64,000 bases of DNA from CBFHSD01 sp965658375 (GCA_965658375.1 CBFHSD010000001.1:66640-130639), one strand, 5' to 3'; shown: positions 35,499 to 45,300, counted from the first letter of the stretch. The notes: generated by a model from the letters alone, not told the origin. Translations and numbers: made by a program.

Positions 35499-36250
35499 TA
35501 TGCTGTTGCTTCTTCTTTCAACCAATCGTATCCTTTTTCTTCTAATTCAAGCGCCAATTCTTTGGTTCCTGTACGAATGATTTTTCCATCCCAAAGTACA
35601 TGTACAAAATCTGGAACGATATAGTCTAACAAACGCTGGTAATGTGTAATTACTACAAATGCGTTGTCTGGTCTTTTCAATTGATTTACCCCATTGGCAA
35701 CAATGCGCAAAGCATCAATATCCAATCCAGAATCTGTTTCATCTAGTATGGCCAATTTTGGTTCTAGCATGGCCATTTGAAAAATCTCGTTGCGTTTCTT
35801 TTCTCCACCACTAAAGCCCTCATTCACAGAACGGTTGGTTAGCTTTCCGGCCAATTCTACCAATTGCTGCTTTTCTTTCATGGTTTTTAAAAACTCCTTT
35901 GCAGATAGAGCTTCTTTCCCTTTGTATTCTCGCACGCTGTTTACCGCAGTTTTTATGAAATTGACATTGCTTACACCAGGAATTTCTACTGGGTATTGAA
36001 ATGCCAAGAACAGCCCTTCTCCAGCTCTTTCATGCGGGGCAAGATCTAACAAGTCTTGGCCATCCATTGTGGCAGAGCCCGCTGTTACTTCATAATCTTC
36101 TCTACCGGCAAGTACGCTTGCTAGGGTAGATTTACCAGAACCGTTGGGTCCCATAATGGCATGTACTTCACCAGGTTTAACTTCAAGGTTTAGCCCTTTA
36201 AGTATCTCGGTGCCTTCAATGCCTGCGTGCAGATTTTTTATGCTTAACAT
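35498..36250 (-). CDS. sufC: Fe-S cluster assembly ATPase SufC
   Basis: ABC-type ATPase that drives the conformational change of SufBD. A 250-residue protein with Walker A GPNGSGKST (34-42), the SufC-type signature FSGGEKKRNE (146-155) and Walker B LAILDE (166-171), then TDSGLD and the H-loop VITHYQRLLDYI. There is no membrane partner, as expected for the soluble SUF system. It lies between sufB (37-bp gap) and sufD (1-bp overlap). Confidence 0.97.
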   Translation of the reverse strand: MLSIKNLHAGIEGTEILKGLNLEVKPGEVHAIMGPNGSGKSTLASVLAGREDYEVTAGSATMDGQDLLDLAPHERAGEGLFLAFQYPVEIPGVSNVNFIKTAVNSVREYKGKEALSAKEFLKTMKEKQQLVELAGKLTNRSVNEGFSGGEKKRNEIFQMAMLEPKLAILDETDSGLDIDALRIVANGVNQLKRPDNAFVVITHYQRLLDYIVPDFVHVLWDGKIIRTGTKELALELEEKGYDWLKEEATA

Positions 36251-36287
36251 ATTGTTGTGTTGTTGTGCTTGAGTTGTTTGTTGTTGA

Positions 36288-37736
36288 TTAGCCTACGCTT
36301 CCTTCTAATGTGATTTCAAGAAGTTTTTGTGCTTCTACGGCAAATTCCATTGGAAGTTTATTAAGCACTTCGCGTGCATAACCGCTCACAATCATGCTCA
36401 CTGCTTTTTCTTCGTCTAAACCTCTTTGTTGACAGTAGAAAATTTGGTCTTCGCCAATTTTAGAAGTGGTAGCTTCATGTTCTACTTTGGCGGTATTGTT
36501 TTTTACTTCGATGTATGGGAAAGTATGTGCGCCACATTTATCTCCCAATAGCAATGAATCGCATTGAGAGAAGTTTCTTGCGTTTTTGGCCTTTGGCAAA
36601 ATGCTTACCAAACCGCGGTAAGAGTTCTCACTTTTACCTGCAGAGATTCCTTTAGAAATAATGAGCGATTTGGTGTTTTTACCAATGTGCGTCATTTTGG
36701 TTCCCGTATCTGCCAATTGATAATTGTTGGTTACAGCAACGGAGTAAAATTCACCTTCTGAGTAGTCTCCTTTTAGTACGCAGCTTGGGTATTTCCAAGT
36801 TACGGCAGAACCTGTTTCTACTTGGGTCCAAGAAAGTTTAGACTTGTAGCCATCACACAAACCGCGTTTGGTTACAAAGTTGAATACACCGCCTTTTCCC
36901 TCGCTGTCTCCTGGGAACCAGTTTTGGACGGTGCTGTACTTTACCTCTGCTCTTTCTTTTACATAAATCTCTACCACTGCAGCGTGCAATTGGTTTTCAT
37001 CACGTTGTGGAGCTGTACAGCCTTCCAGATAACTTACATAGCTATCGTCTTCGGCAACTATAAGTGTGCGCTCAAACTGTCCCGTTCCCGCTTCGTTAAT
37101 TCTAAAATATGTACTCAACTCCATGGGGCAACGCACACCTTTAGGAATGTATGCAAAAGAACCATCTGTAAACACCGCGCTGTTCAAGGCAGCATAAAAA
37201 TTATCGTTTGTTGGAACCACCGAACCGAGGTACTCGCGCACCAAATCTGGGTGTTCTTTTACCGCTTCGCTCATGCTCATGAACAAGATTCCAAGCTCGG
37301 CCAATTTTTCTTTGAATGTTGTTTGTACAGATACAGAATCAACCACAATATCAATGGCCACACCAGTCAAGCGTTTCTGCTCTTCTACGCTAATTCCAAG
37401 CTTCTCGTACATGGCGAGCAATTCTTGATCTGCCTCATCTAAACTGTTAAGCTTTTTCTTTGGCTTGCGTGCAGCATAGTAAGAAATGGCTTGAAAATCT
37501 GGCTTTTCATACTTGACATGCGCCCAATCTGGTTCAGTCATTTTCTGCCATTGCTCGTATGCCTTTAACCTGAACTCAAGCAGCCATTCTGGCTCGTTCT
37601 TTTTAGCGCTGATCATACGAATAACATCTTCGTTTAACCCAGCAGGAACCTTATCTGTATCAAAGTCTGATACAAAACCGTACTCGTACTTTTTATCTTG
37701 AAGTTCTTTCTCTAAATCGCTCTCTGTATAGCCCAT
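36288..37736 (-). CDS. sufB: Fe-S cluster assembly scaffold SufB
   Basis: Central scaffold where clusters are built. A 482-residue product, typical of the family. Characteristic stretches are TDGSFAYIPKGVRCPMELSTYFRIN, the LEGCTAPQRDENQLHAAVVEI segment with a conserved Cys, GVFNFVTKRG, and CGAHTFPYIEVKNNTAKVEHEATTSKIGEDQIFYCQQRGL near the end, which contains the conserved Cys and the interface residues. Second gene of the operon, 12 bp after the A-type carrier. SufB precedes SufC here; the order sufA-B-C-D-S-E is standard. Confidence 0.97.
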   Translation of the reverse strand: MGYTESDLEKELQDKKYEYGFVSDFDTDKVPAGLNEDVIRMISAKKNEPEWLLEFRLKAYEQWQKMTEPDWAHVKYEKPDFQAISYYAARKPKKKLNSLDEADQELLAMYEKLGISVEEQKRLTGVAIDIVVDSVSVQTTFKEKLAELGILFMSMSEAVKEHPDLVREYLGSVVPTNDNFYAALNSAVFTDGSFAYIPKGVRCPMELSTYFRINEAGTGQFERTLIVAEDDSYVSYLEGCTAPQRDENQLHAAVVEIYVKERAEVKYSTVQNWFPGDSEGKGGVFNFVTKRGLCDGYKSKLSWTQVETGSAVTWKYPSCVLKGDYSEGEFYSVAVTNNYQLADTGTKMTHIGKNTKSLIISKGISAGKSENSYRGLVSILPKAKNARNFSQCDSLLLGDKCGAHTFPYIEVKNNTAKVEHEATTSKIGEDQIFYCQQRGLDEEKAVSMIVSGYAREVLNKLPMEFAVEAQKLLEITLEGSVG

Positions 37737-37748
37737 CTTTTGCTCCTT

Positions 37749-38075
37749 TTAAATAGAGAAACTTTCTCCACAACCACAGGTTCTTGCTGCGTTGGGGTTA
37801 CTAAATTCAAACCCTTTTCCGTTTAATCCACCACTGTAATCAAGTGTGGTTCCCACTAAATAGAGAAAGCTTTTTTTATCTATGACAATGGTTACCCCGT
37901 TGTCTTCGAATTTTTTATCTTCTTCCTTTAGCTCTGTATCAAAGTCTAAGTGATACATTAAACCTGAACAACCACCGCCTTGAACACCAACTCTGATGAA
38001 GGCATCTTGGGCCATTGTTGCATCTTGTTTTAGCTTATCTACTTGTGCTTTTGCACTCTCGCTCACTTTGATCAT
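37749..38075 (-). CDS. sufA: A-type iron-sulfur carrier protein (IscA/SufA family)
   Basis: First gene of the SUF operon. A 108-residue HesB/IscA fold protein with the three cluster ligands Cys36 (GGCSGLMY), Cys100 and Cys102 (TCGCGESFSI). These small proteins hold a 2Fe-2S or 4Fe-4S cluster and deliver it to target enzymes. The ATG at 38075 follows an untranslated leader of about 70 bases that carries a perfect palindrome. The gene is followed by sufB after 12 bp. Confidence 0.95.
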   Translation of the reverse strand: MIKVSESAKAQVDKLKQDATMAQDAFIRVGVQGGGCSGLMYHLDFDTELKEEDKKFEDNGVTIVIDKKSFLYLVGTTLDYSGGLNGKGFEFSNPNAARTCGCGESFSI

Positions 38076-38113
38076 AGGCGTATAACACTTGGTATGTATT
38101 AAGGTTTAGAGTT

Positions 38114-38132
38114 ATTTAGAACAGTTCTAAAT
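38114..38132. promoter_or_regulatory. Perfect 19-bp palindrome in the SUF leader, candidate operator
   Basis: ATTTAGAAC-A-GTTCTAAAT has 9-bp arms with no mismatch around one central base. It lies about 20 bp downstream of the SUF -7 box (so within the transcribed leader) and about 40 bp before the first gene. The size and symmetry suit a dimeric repressor; a block to elongation or to promoter escape is the likely mode. Which protein binds (an Rrf2/IscR-type, Fur/PerR-type or other regulator) cannot be told, since no regulator gene lies in the operon. A short RNA hairpin is an alternative. Confidence 0.65.
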
Positions 38133-38149
38133 TAACTCTTTTTCAAGCG

Positions 38150-38180
38150 CAAAAGTACATTTATTTTCGCTTACAGACAA
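38150..38180 (-). promoter_or_regulatory. SUF operon promoter
   Basis: Read on the minus strand: TTG at 38180-38178, a 20-bp spacer, then TACTTTTG at 38157-38150. Both elements match the Bacteroidota consensus (-33 TTG, -7 TAnnTTTG). Transcription should start near 38143, giving a leader of about 70 bases. Confidence 0.8.
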
Positions 38181-38241
38181 TCGCGAGAAAGGGTGAAAAA
38201 CCAGGAGATAAAGCGACTTAAACTTTAAGTGCAATATTGAA

Positions 38242-39048
38242 TTAAAAATGATACACAATTGAGTTGAACCAAGAGTAGAAGAAATTGTCTACGGGTACTA
38301 CTGGGTTAAAGTCGTAAAAACCAGTGAAGGTAGAATTGAGGTCCAGCTCTTCAGAAATTTCAATGGTAATACTCGCTTGTGGCATAACACGTGGCTTCAA
38401 TAGAACATCAGCAAATCGTGCTTGATAGTAAGCAACCAATTCCAACTGCGCATTCTTTCCTAAGTGCTGGAAGTACTTCACGTAGTAATTGAACTTGAAG
38501 GCTTCAGAAACCTCTTGATCAGGATGAAATTCTGGCTCTCGTTCTGAAGGTACAGCGGCATAGGTCCATGTTTCTGATTCTCCAAAGGCACCAACTGCCA
38601 TAAAAAGAGCCCGCTTTTCTTTATTCGCAAGGGTGAACCTTAGGTTCGCACCCATTAAAAAACGGTCTTCCATACCCCGAATGGCATCCCACTGGTATTG
38701 AGAAAAAAGTTCTGGCGACCATCTGGTTTTGTTCACATTGAACAAATACCTCAAATTGGCGAAACCCGTATTGATGATGCTTTGATTCCCATCTACCGTA
38801 AAGTTACTTCTGCCATTAAAAATCAAAAGCTCGTCATCTGTTTTACGGGCTAGCACAATACGAGTATTGAAATAATACAACACCTCATTTTGCTTTCTAG
38901 AATTGAAATCTAAAGCCGCATAACCCTTTGTTTTCCCATTATCTAGGGTACTATCGGTAGAAATTGCCTCTACATCAAAAACTACAATTTGGGCATGCAC
39001 ACTGCAAACAAACACTAGAAATAAACCAAGAAGGAACTCCTTTTTCAT
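38242..39048 (-). CDS. DUF481-like outer membrane protein
   Basis: A 268-residue exported protein with signal peptide MKKEFLLGLFLVFVCSVHAQ. The remainder is a series of amphipathic strands with aromatic ends (for example ELVAYYQARFADVLLKPRV) and finishes with FNSIVYHF, a terminal aromatic residue typical of outer membrane beta-barrels. It resembles the DUF481 (YdiY-type) family: GxxNLRYLFNVNKTRWSPELFSQYQ and RFLMGANLRF. Function unknown; a salt- or stress-linked barrel in E. coli is the best-known relative. Its -7 box TAAATTTG (minus, 39063-39056) stands just before the start. The 5' end faces thiL. Confidence 0.75.
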   Translation of the reverse strand: MKKEFLLGLFLVFVCSVHAQIVVFDVEAISTDSTLDNGKTKGYAALDFNSRKQNEVLYYFNTRIVLARKTDDELLIFNGRSNFTVDGNQSIINTGFANLRYLFNVNKTRWSPELFSQYQWDAIRGMEDRFLMGANLRFTLANKEKRALFMAVGAFGESETWTYAAVPSEREPEFHPDQEVSEAFKFNYYVKYFQHLGKNAQLELVAYYQARFADVLLKPRVMPQASITIEISEELDLNSTFTGFYDFNPVVPVDNFFYSWFNSIVYHF

Positions 39049-39055
39049 TGATGCG

Positions 39056-39063
39056 CAAATTTA
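39056..39063 (-). promoter_or_regulatory. -7 box (TAAATTTG) of the DUF481-like gene
   Basis: Exact TAnnTTTG match on the minus strand, ending 7 bases before the ATG at 39048, which implies a very short or absent leader. The divergent thiL start is 38 bp away. Confidence 0.45.
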
Positions 39064-39101
39064 ACTTAAGATGATTGCTTTCTTTGCATAAAATTTTGGG
39101 G

Positions 39102-40142
39102 ATGCTAGAAAATGCAGATTACGGATCAATTGGTGACTTGGGTGAGTTTAAACTGATTGAGGAGTTAACAAAAGCAATTGAAATCAAACAATCGTCTACT
39201 GTAAAAGGGATAGGTGATGATGCAGCAGTGATTGACGCGAAAGACAAGCAGATTGTGGTAAGTACCGACATGCTTATGGAAGGTGTTCATTTTGATTTAT
39301 CGTACAGTCCTTTGAAGCATCTAGGATACAAAGCCATCAGCATTAACTTAAGCGATATATACGCCATGAATGCTGAACCCACACAAGTTTTGGTTTCTAT
39401 GGCTCTTTCTAGCAAATTTACGCTTGAGGCTGTTGAAGCCCTTTATTCAGGCATGCGCTTAGCCTGCGACACCTATGGAGTAGATTTGGTGGGTGGCGAC
39501 ACTACTTCTTCTCGAACTGGTCTAGCATTGAGCATTACAGCTATGGGTGTTGTGGAGCCTTCTAAAACAAGCTACCGAAATGGCGCCAAAGAAAATGACC
39601 TCATTGTTGTTTCAGGAGATTTAGGCGGAGCATACATGGGCCTTCAAGTATTGGAAAGAGAAAAGCAAGTTTTTCAAGCTGCTTCAACGGTACAACCAGA
39701 TTTAGCAGGTTACGATTATATACTAGAAAGACAACTCAAGCCAGAACCACGAGCAGATATGATTCGCTTGTTTGAAAAACTAAAAATTACTCCAACAGCT
39801 ATGATTGATGTAAGCGATGGGCTAGCTTCAGAGCTGCTTCACCTTGCTAAGGCTAGCAGTTGCGGAGTAACAATTTATGAAAACAAACTTCCTTTAGACC
39901 CTGTGACCATAAGAGCTATAGAAGAGTTTAAAATGGACCCCAATACAGTGGCTCTAAATGGTGGAGAAGATTATGAATTGCTCTTTACCATTCCTCAGAG
40001 CGACTTTGAAAAAATTGAGTTTAGAGAAGATATGCACGTGATAGGTCATGTTACCGCTAACCAAACAGGGAATTACATGGTGACTACCTCTGGATCACAA
40101 CTAGAATTGAAAGCACAAGGCTGGAATCACTTTAGGGATTAA
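39102..40142 (+). CDS. thiL: Thiamine-monophosphate kinase
   Basis: Phosphorylates thiamine monophosphate to the active cofactor thiamine diphosphate, using ATP. A 346-residue protein of the AIRS/PurM fold. Motifs: GIGDDAAVI (about 36-44) for nucleotide and Mg binding, STDMLMEGVHFD, NLSDIYAMNAEP, VGGDTTSS and IDVSDGLASELLHLA, and NGGEDYELLFT near the end. All are standard for ThiL. The ATG at 39102 is used because it gives the usual MLE...LGEFKLIEELT start; the 27 bases upstream only open with TTG. A stand-alone gene, divergent from the DUF481-like gene. No TPP riboswitch is visible in the short upstream gap. Confidence 0.95.
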   Translation: MLENADYGSIGDLGEFKLIEELTKAIEIKQSSTVKGIGDDAAVIDAKDKQIVVSTDMLMEGVHFDLSYSPLKHLGYKAISINLSDIYAMNAEPTQVLVSMALSSKFTLEAVEALYSGMRLACDTYGVDLVGGDTTSSRTGLALSITAMGVVEPSKTSYRNGAKENDLIVVSGDLGGAYMGLQVLEREKQVFQAASTVQPDLAGYDYILERQLKPEPRADMIRLFEKLKITPTAMIDVSDGLASELLHLAKASSCGVTIYENKLPLDPVTIRAIEEFKMDPNTVALNGGEDYELLFTIPQSDFEKIEFREDMHVIGHVTANQTGNYMVTTSGSQLELKAQGWNHFRD

Positions 40143-40241
40143 CAAAACAATGTCAATAACTTGTAACGTATTGACAAGACTTCATAGTTCCGGTAAATTC
40201 GCTTAAAACGTGTACACTTAGTTTATCAGAATCCCTAGAAC

Positions 40242-40433
40242 ATGAAAAAGGTTTTTGTTGTCCTAATACTTACTACCATTATTGTTAGCCAAGCACAATC
40301 GCAAGGTGGTGGTAAAGTTCCCCCTCCAGGAAGCGGGAATAACCCTGCTGCGCTAATACCTGCATGGATTCTAATTTCATTAGCCCCAACAGGTCTAGGC
40401 ATGCGTGTTGGTCAAAACCAAAAGAAAGGCTAA
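40242..40433 (+). CDS. Small exported or membrane protein (63 aa)
   Basis: A 63-residue frame with an N-terminal signal peptide (MKKVFVVLILTTIIVSQAQS), a glycine/proline-rich spacer (GGGKVPPPGSGNNP) and a second hydrophobic segment (AALIPAWILISLAPTGLGM) ending in a charged tail. The layout is that of a small envelope protein. I do not recognise a family. Support comes from the coherent signal peptide and its position between two well-defined genes, but it is too short for certainty. Confidence 0.6.
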   Translation: MKKVFVVLILTTIIVSQAQSQGGGKVPPPGSGNNPAALIPAWILISLAPTGLGMRVGQNQKKG

Positions 40434-40452
40434 GCTATTCAGCGATTCCCAC

Positions 40453-41256
40453 TTAAGAAAAAGATTCAACAGCGTATTGAATCTCTTCCCAACACCATTC
40501 TCTCTCTTCTATATGACCCATGTGGCCACAACCTTTGATTACCTTATATGAAATGTGAGGCTTATCGCGCAATTGCTCCATAATTTGATCCAAAGGAATA
40601 ATTGGGTCTTTTTCTCCAATTACAAAATGCACAGGGTATGGAGCAAACTTGATTACTATTTCTCTGTCATCGCGAATTTTCATTCCTTCTAACGCTGCAA
40701 TAATTCCTTGTTTAGAAGTCCTCAAAGCTTCAGACTTTAATGCTTTGATCTCGTCTCTAAATAGTATTCTATTTTTCGGACGAAACAATAAGGGAATGGA
40801 ATGGCGTACGAAACTCTTTGCATTTCTCTTTACCAATGAAATGGCTTTATTTCTCCCTTCCTTTTTCACCTTCGTATCTGCTCTTGCAGTTGAAAAAAAC
40901 AAGCATAGGCCCTTCATCATATCTGGATAAGCCTCTGCAAAAGCTAAGGCTACATATCCACCCATGGAATGCCCAACGAAAGAGACTTTTCTTAACTTTT
41001 CTTTTTTGAGCACACCCAACACCATCTCGGCCATCAGCTCCATACTATGCACGTAACCAAAACAAGTTGTTTTACCATGTCCTGGCAAATCAATAGCCAG
41101 TACTTTAAAACGATGGTTTAATCTCTCTTCATAAACTTCCCACATAGAAGAATTCTCCAAAAAACCGTGAAGAAACACTACTGCAGGTCCTTTTCCAGAA
41201 ACAGTGTAATGCGCATTACCGCCTTTAAACGCTATTGTTTTTTGAATTGAAGTCAT
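40453..41256 (-). CDS. Alpha/beta hydrolase
   Basis: A 267-residue cytoplasmic hydrolase. The oxyanion motif HGFLENS is at about 30-36, the nucleophile Ser97 in GHSMGG, the acid Asp in VIGEKDPIIP and the general-base His in KGCGHMGH near the end, so the triad is complete. A cap region of about 60 residues lies between. The sequence is closest in feel to BioH/MhpC-like esterases; the substrate cannot be told. It follows lspA in the same direction with a 20-bp gap, so it may be the last gene of the ileS operon. Confidence 0.9.
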   Translation of the reverse strand: MTSIQKTIAFKGGNAHYTVSGKGPAVVFLHGFLENSSMWEVYEERLNHRFKVLAIDLPGHGKTTCFGYVHSMELMAEMVLGVLKKEKLRKVSFVGHSMGGYVALAFAEAYPDMMKGLCLFFSTARADTKVKKEGRNKAISLVKRNAKSFVRHSIPLLFRPKNRILFRDEIKALKSEALRTSKQGIIAALEGMKIRDDREIVIKFAPYPVHFVIGEKDPIIPLDQIMEQLRDKPHISYKVIKGCGHMGHIEEREWCWEEIQYAVESFS

Positions 41257-41276
41257 GAGTGGCTCTAAGATAAAAG

Positions 41277-41942
41277 CTATCTGGTAGATTCGAGTCCTTC
41301 GCTCTCTTTGGGCTCTTGAGTAGGCTGTGGATAGTACTTCTTCTGGAAGAGGATAAGCATTGAAATACCTAAAGTTATTGCACTGTCGGCAATGTTGAAA
41401 ACTGGGCGAAAGAACTCAAAATAATCTCCACCCCAAAAAGGTAGCCACTGAGGAAAATACCCTTTGTACAAGGGGAAATAGATCATATCTACTACCTTCC
41501 CATGTAAAAATGAACCATAGCCTCCACCTTCTGGAAATGCCGTAGCAATTGTATTAAAGGTTGATTCTGAAAAAAATGATCCATAAAAAACGGAGTCTAT
41601 GATATTTCCCATAGCTCCTGCAAAAACCAATGACATACTAATGATCAGTCCTTTGCTCATCTGTTTTTGGCACAAAGTGTAGATATAGTAACCTATGCCA
41701 CTTACAGCAACTATGCGAAACAGGGTAAGAAACAACTTGCCATTGTCTCCACCCAATTGCAAACCGAAAGCCATACCAGGGTTCTCTAAAAAATGAATCA
41801 CAAACCAAGGGAACACCTCAATTTCTTGACCCAAAGCCATGTTTGTTTTGATCCAGATTTTACTCCATTGGTCAATCAACAAAACAGCAAATGATACGAT
41901 CAATGAAAGCACCACCAAGTATTTGGTAGTTGAGTTTCTCAT
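41277..41942 (-). CDS. lspA: Lipoprotein signal peptidase (signal peptidase II)
   Basis: Removes the signal peptide of prolipoproteins after lipidation of the Cys. A 221-residue, four-helix membrane protein with the two catalytic aspartates in GNIIDSVFYG (Asp116) and FNIADSAIT (Asp186), and the NPGMAFG segment. It is longer than the usual 160-170 residues because of an extra loop between helices and a hydrophilic tail, common in Bacteroidota. Downstream of ileS and the DksA-like gene, an order widely conserved in this phylum. The lipoprotein at 431-2140 is one probable substrate. Confidence 0.95.
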   Translation of the reverse strand: MRNSTTKYLVVLSLIVSFAVLLIDQWSKIWIKTNMALGQEIEVFPWFVIHFLENPGMAFGLQLGGDNGKLFLTLFRIVAVSGIGYYIYTLCQKQMSKGLIISMSLVFAGAMGNIIDSVFYGSFFSESTFNTIATAFPEGGGYGSFLHGKVVDMIYFPLYKGYFPQWLPFWGGDYFEFFRPVFNIADSAITLGISMLILFQKKYYPQPTQEPKESEGLESTR

Positions 41943-41959
41943 GCTTCTTGAATTATGAA

Positions 41960-42340
41960 TTACTGCATACGCTTAGCCTCAATGCTCAATGTAGCGTGAG
42001 GAACAACTTTTAAGCGCTCTTTCTGTATCAATTTACCCGTTTGGCGACAAATACCATAGGTTTTGTTTTCGATGCGCACCAATGCCGCTTCTAAATGACG
42101 AATAAACTTTTCTTGGCGAGAAGCCAATTGAGCCGTTTCTTCCCTTGACAAGGTATCCGAACCATCTTCCATCATCTTAAATGTAGGCGATGTATCATCT
42201 GTTCCATTATTTTCATGGGTGATGCTTTGTAGCAAAAGGTGCAAATCCTTCTTTGCTTCTTTTATCTTTCCATCGATAAGTTGTTTGAACTCACCAAGTT
42301 CTTCGTCAGAATATCTAGTTTTTGTTTGAGTATCACTCAT
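41960..42340 (-). CDS. TraR/DksA family protein with degenerate zinc finger
   Basis: A 126-residue protein with the DksA/TraR layout: an N-terminal coiled-coil region (about 10-85) and a C-terminal region matching the zinc-finger part (IENKTYGICRQTGKLI...RLKVVPHATLSIEAKRMQ). Of the four zinc cysteines of DksA only one remains (in YGICRQTG). This loss is usual for the Bacteroidota members that sit between ileS and lspA. It probably binds RNA polymerase through the secondary channel and affects transcription; the response to ppGpp is unknown. The ATG at 42340 is preferred over an earlier one that overlaps the end of ileS. Confidence 0.9.
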   Translation of the reverse strand: MSDTQTKTRYSDEELGEFKQLIDGKIKEAKKDLHLLLQSITHENNGTDDTSPTFKMMEDGSDTLSREETAQLASRQEKFIRHLEAALVRIENKTYGICRQTGKLIQKERLKVVPHATLSIEAKRMQ

Positions 42341-42350
42341 AGTTATCGTA

Positions 42351-45300
42351 TTACACTTTAACAATTTCGAGTCTTGCAGTTACCTGTTCATCCAACTCCA
42401 TTTCTATAGATTGATCAGAAAGGGTTTCTACAAGCTCTAATTCATCAGCCAAGGTTTCTGCACAGATGTAAGGTCTAAACGCATCTACGCTTGCCTGAAT
42501 TTTGGGGTGTGAAGATATACGAATTTTGATTCTATCGGTTACTTCAAATCCTGAATCTTTCCTCAAAGTTTGAATTCTATTTACAATCTCTCTTGACAGT
42601 CCTTCTTGATACAAAGCTTCATCAATCTGAATGTCTAAAGCCACAGTTAGTCCACCCTCTGAAAGAACCAACCAACCGGGAATGTCATCAGTAGAAATGA
42701 CCACATGCTCCGTACCTAATGAAATGGTACTTTCTCCATTAGAAATATGAAGTTCTCCTTCTTTTTCAAGTTGAGCAATTTGCTCTTTCCCCATCTGGTT
42801 GATGAATCCGCTGATCACTTTCATAGAACGCTTCAACTCGGCATCTTTTCCAATTACTGGGAAGTTTGGCTTTATCTTTTTAGCGAACACCCCGTCAGTA
42901 TTTTGGATGTATTCAATCCCTTTGATGTTGGTCTCAGTTTTAATGAGGTTCTCTACATCATGCAATTGTCTGCTGAATTTTTCATCTAAAACGGGCACCA
43001 TGATTTTTGCCAAAGGTTGGCGAACACGGATGTTTTCTCGTTTACGAAGAGACAAGACCATACTCGAAACTTGCTGGGCAAGTGCCATACGTTCTTCTAA
43101 ATCAACATCAATAAAGTTTTCATCTGTCTCAGGGAAATCGGTGAGGTGCACGCTGTTCTCTTTTTCTAATCCGGTAACCGAGTTCAAATCTTGGAAAAGA
43201 CGGTCTGAATAGAAAGGAGCCAATGGAGCAGAAAGCTTAGCCGCTGCAGTCAAACAAGTATATAGTGTTTGGTATGCGGCAATTTTATCTTGCCCATATT
43301 CCCCTCTCCAGAAACGTTTTCTGCTCAAACGAACATGCCAATTTGAAAGGTTATCTACCACAAACTCTTGAATCAAACGCCCTGCTTTGGTAGGCTCATA
43401 CGAACCATATGCGGCATCAACTTCTTTGATTAAAGTGTTTAGTTTGCTCAATACCCAACGGTCAATCTCAGGTCTTTTTTCCAATGCAATTGCATCTTCT
43501 TGACCTTTAAAACCGTCAACATTTGCATAAAGTGAGTAGAATGCATAGGTGTTGTGAAGCGCTCTAAAGAACTTGCGTTGAACCTCAACAATTCCGTCTG
43601 GGTCAAATTTCAGGTTATCCCATGGTTGCGCATTGGTAATCATATACCAACGCGTTGCGTCTGCACCAAATTCTTTCAGGGTTTCAAATGGATCTGCCGC
43701 ATTTCCTAAACGCTTGCTCATTTTTTGACCTTTCTTATCTAGCACCAAACCATTAGAGACAACATTCTTGTATGCTACTTGATCAAACACCATTGTTCCT
43801 ATGGCGTGGAGTGTAAAGAACCAACCACGTGTTTGATCTACGCCTTCTGCGATAAAGTCTGCAGGAAAAGATTTCTTGCCATCTACACGTTCTTTGTTTT
43901 CAAACGGATAATGCCATTGTGCATAAGGCATGGAACCTGAATCGAACCACACATCTATCAAGTCTGCCTCTCTTTTCATGGGTCTTCCATCTGAAGAAAC
44001 AAGCACAATGTTATCAGCATATGGTCGGTGTAGATCAACTTGTTCGTAGTTACTCTCATCCATATTTCCCACCTTGAAATCAGCATATGGATTCGATTCC
44101 ATCACGCCTGCCTCAACAGCCGCTTCAATCTCTTGAATCAATTCTTCTAAGCTTCCAATACATTTTGTTTCGTCACCTTCTTCAGTGCGCCAAAGAGGCA
44201 AAGGAATCCCCCAATAACGTGAACGACTGAGATTCCAGTCATTCAAGTTCTCAAGCCAGTTTCCAAACCTTCCTGTACCTGTTGCCTTAGGTTTCCAATT
44301 GATGGTATTGTTCAATGCCATCATTCTATCTTTCATAGCTGTAGAGCGCACAAACCATGAATCTAGAGGATAGTACAAAATTGGGCGATCCGTTCTCCAA
44401 CAATGCGGATAACTGTGTTCGTATTTCTCAATTTTAAACGCTTTGTTCTCAAGCTTTAGTTTAAGTGCTATCCGCTCATCTACACTTAAATAACTCTTTA
44501 AGTTAGGGATGAGGTTAGAAAGCTTATCTTTCTGAATAGCAAATTCTTGCTCTATCTCTTCACCAGTCAAGTACTCTGCTTTCACATGTTCTTTAGAGAA
44601 ACCAAACTGCTCATCCTTTACTTGAGCTACGAACTTTCCAGAAAGGTCTACCAAAGGCACCGGATTACCATGATCATCTGCCACCAAAAGTGGAGGCACT
44701 CCAGCATCTTTTGCCACTTTCGCATCATCTGCACCAAAAGTTGGAGCGGTATGCACTATACCGGTACCGTCTTCTGTGGTTACAAAATCACCTGGAATAA
44801 TTCGAAAAGCTTGGTCAGCATCGTGCATTGGTTGTGCATAAGGCATGAGTTGGTGATAATGTATGCCTACCAAGTCACTACCTTTAAATGCATCTATTAT
44901 TTGATAAGGAATCTTCTTGTCACCGCTTTGATATGCATCTAGCGGATGGTCTTCATTCGCTTCAATAAACTTTTTAGAAAACTGCTTAGCCACTAGAGCT
45001 TCTGCTAAAATTACTTGAACGGCTTCACTAGTGTACTGGTTATAGGTTTTCACCAATACATAGTCAATTTTGGGACCTACTGTTAAAGCTGTGTTTGAAG
45101 GTAAAGTCCAAGGAGTAGTTGTCCAAGCTAAGAAGTGAAGGTTCCCTTCTTCGGCAGCCTTTTTAACGCTGTCTATCTTGCATGTAGAACCATCGGCCAC
45201 TTGGAATTGTGCAACAATGGTGTTGTCTTTTACATCTCTGTAGGTTCCTGGCATATTGAGCTCATGAGAGCTTAAACCGGTTCCCGCCTTTGGAGAATAA

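Noticed and set aside
36822..37442. 206-codon open frame on the plus strand inside sufB
   Set aside because: Opposite strand of a highly conserved gene; the product shows no recognisable features.
39064..39101. TPP riboswitch upstream of thiL
   Set aside because: The gap to the divergent gene is under 60 bases and holds none of the conserved THI-box sequence.
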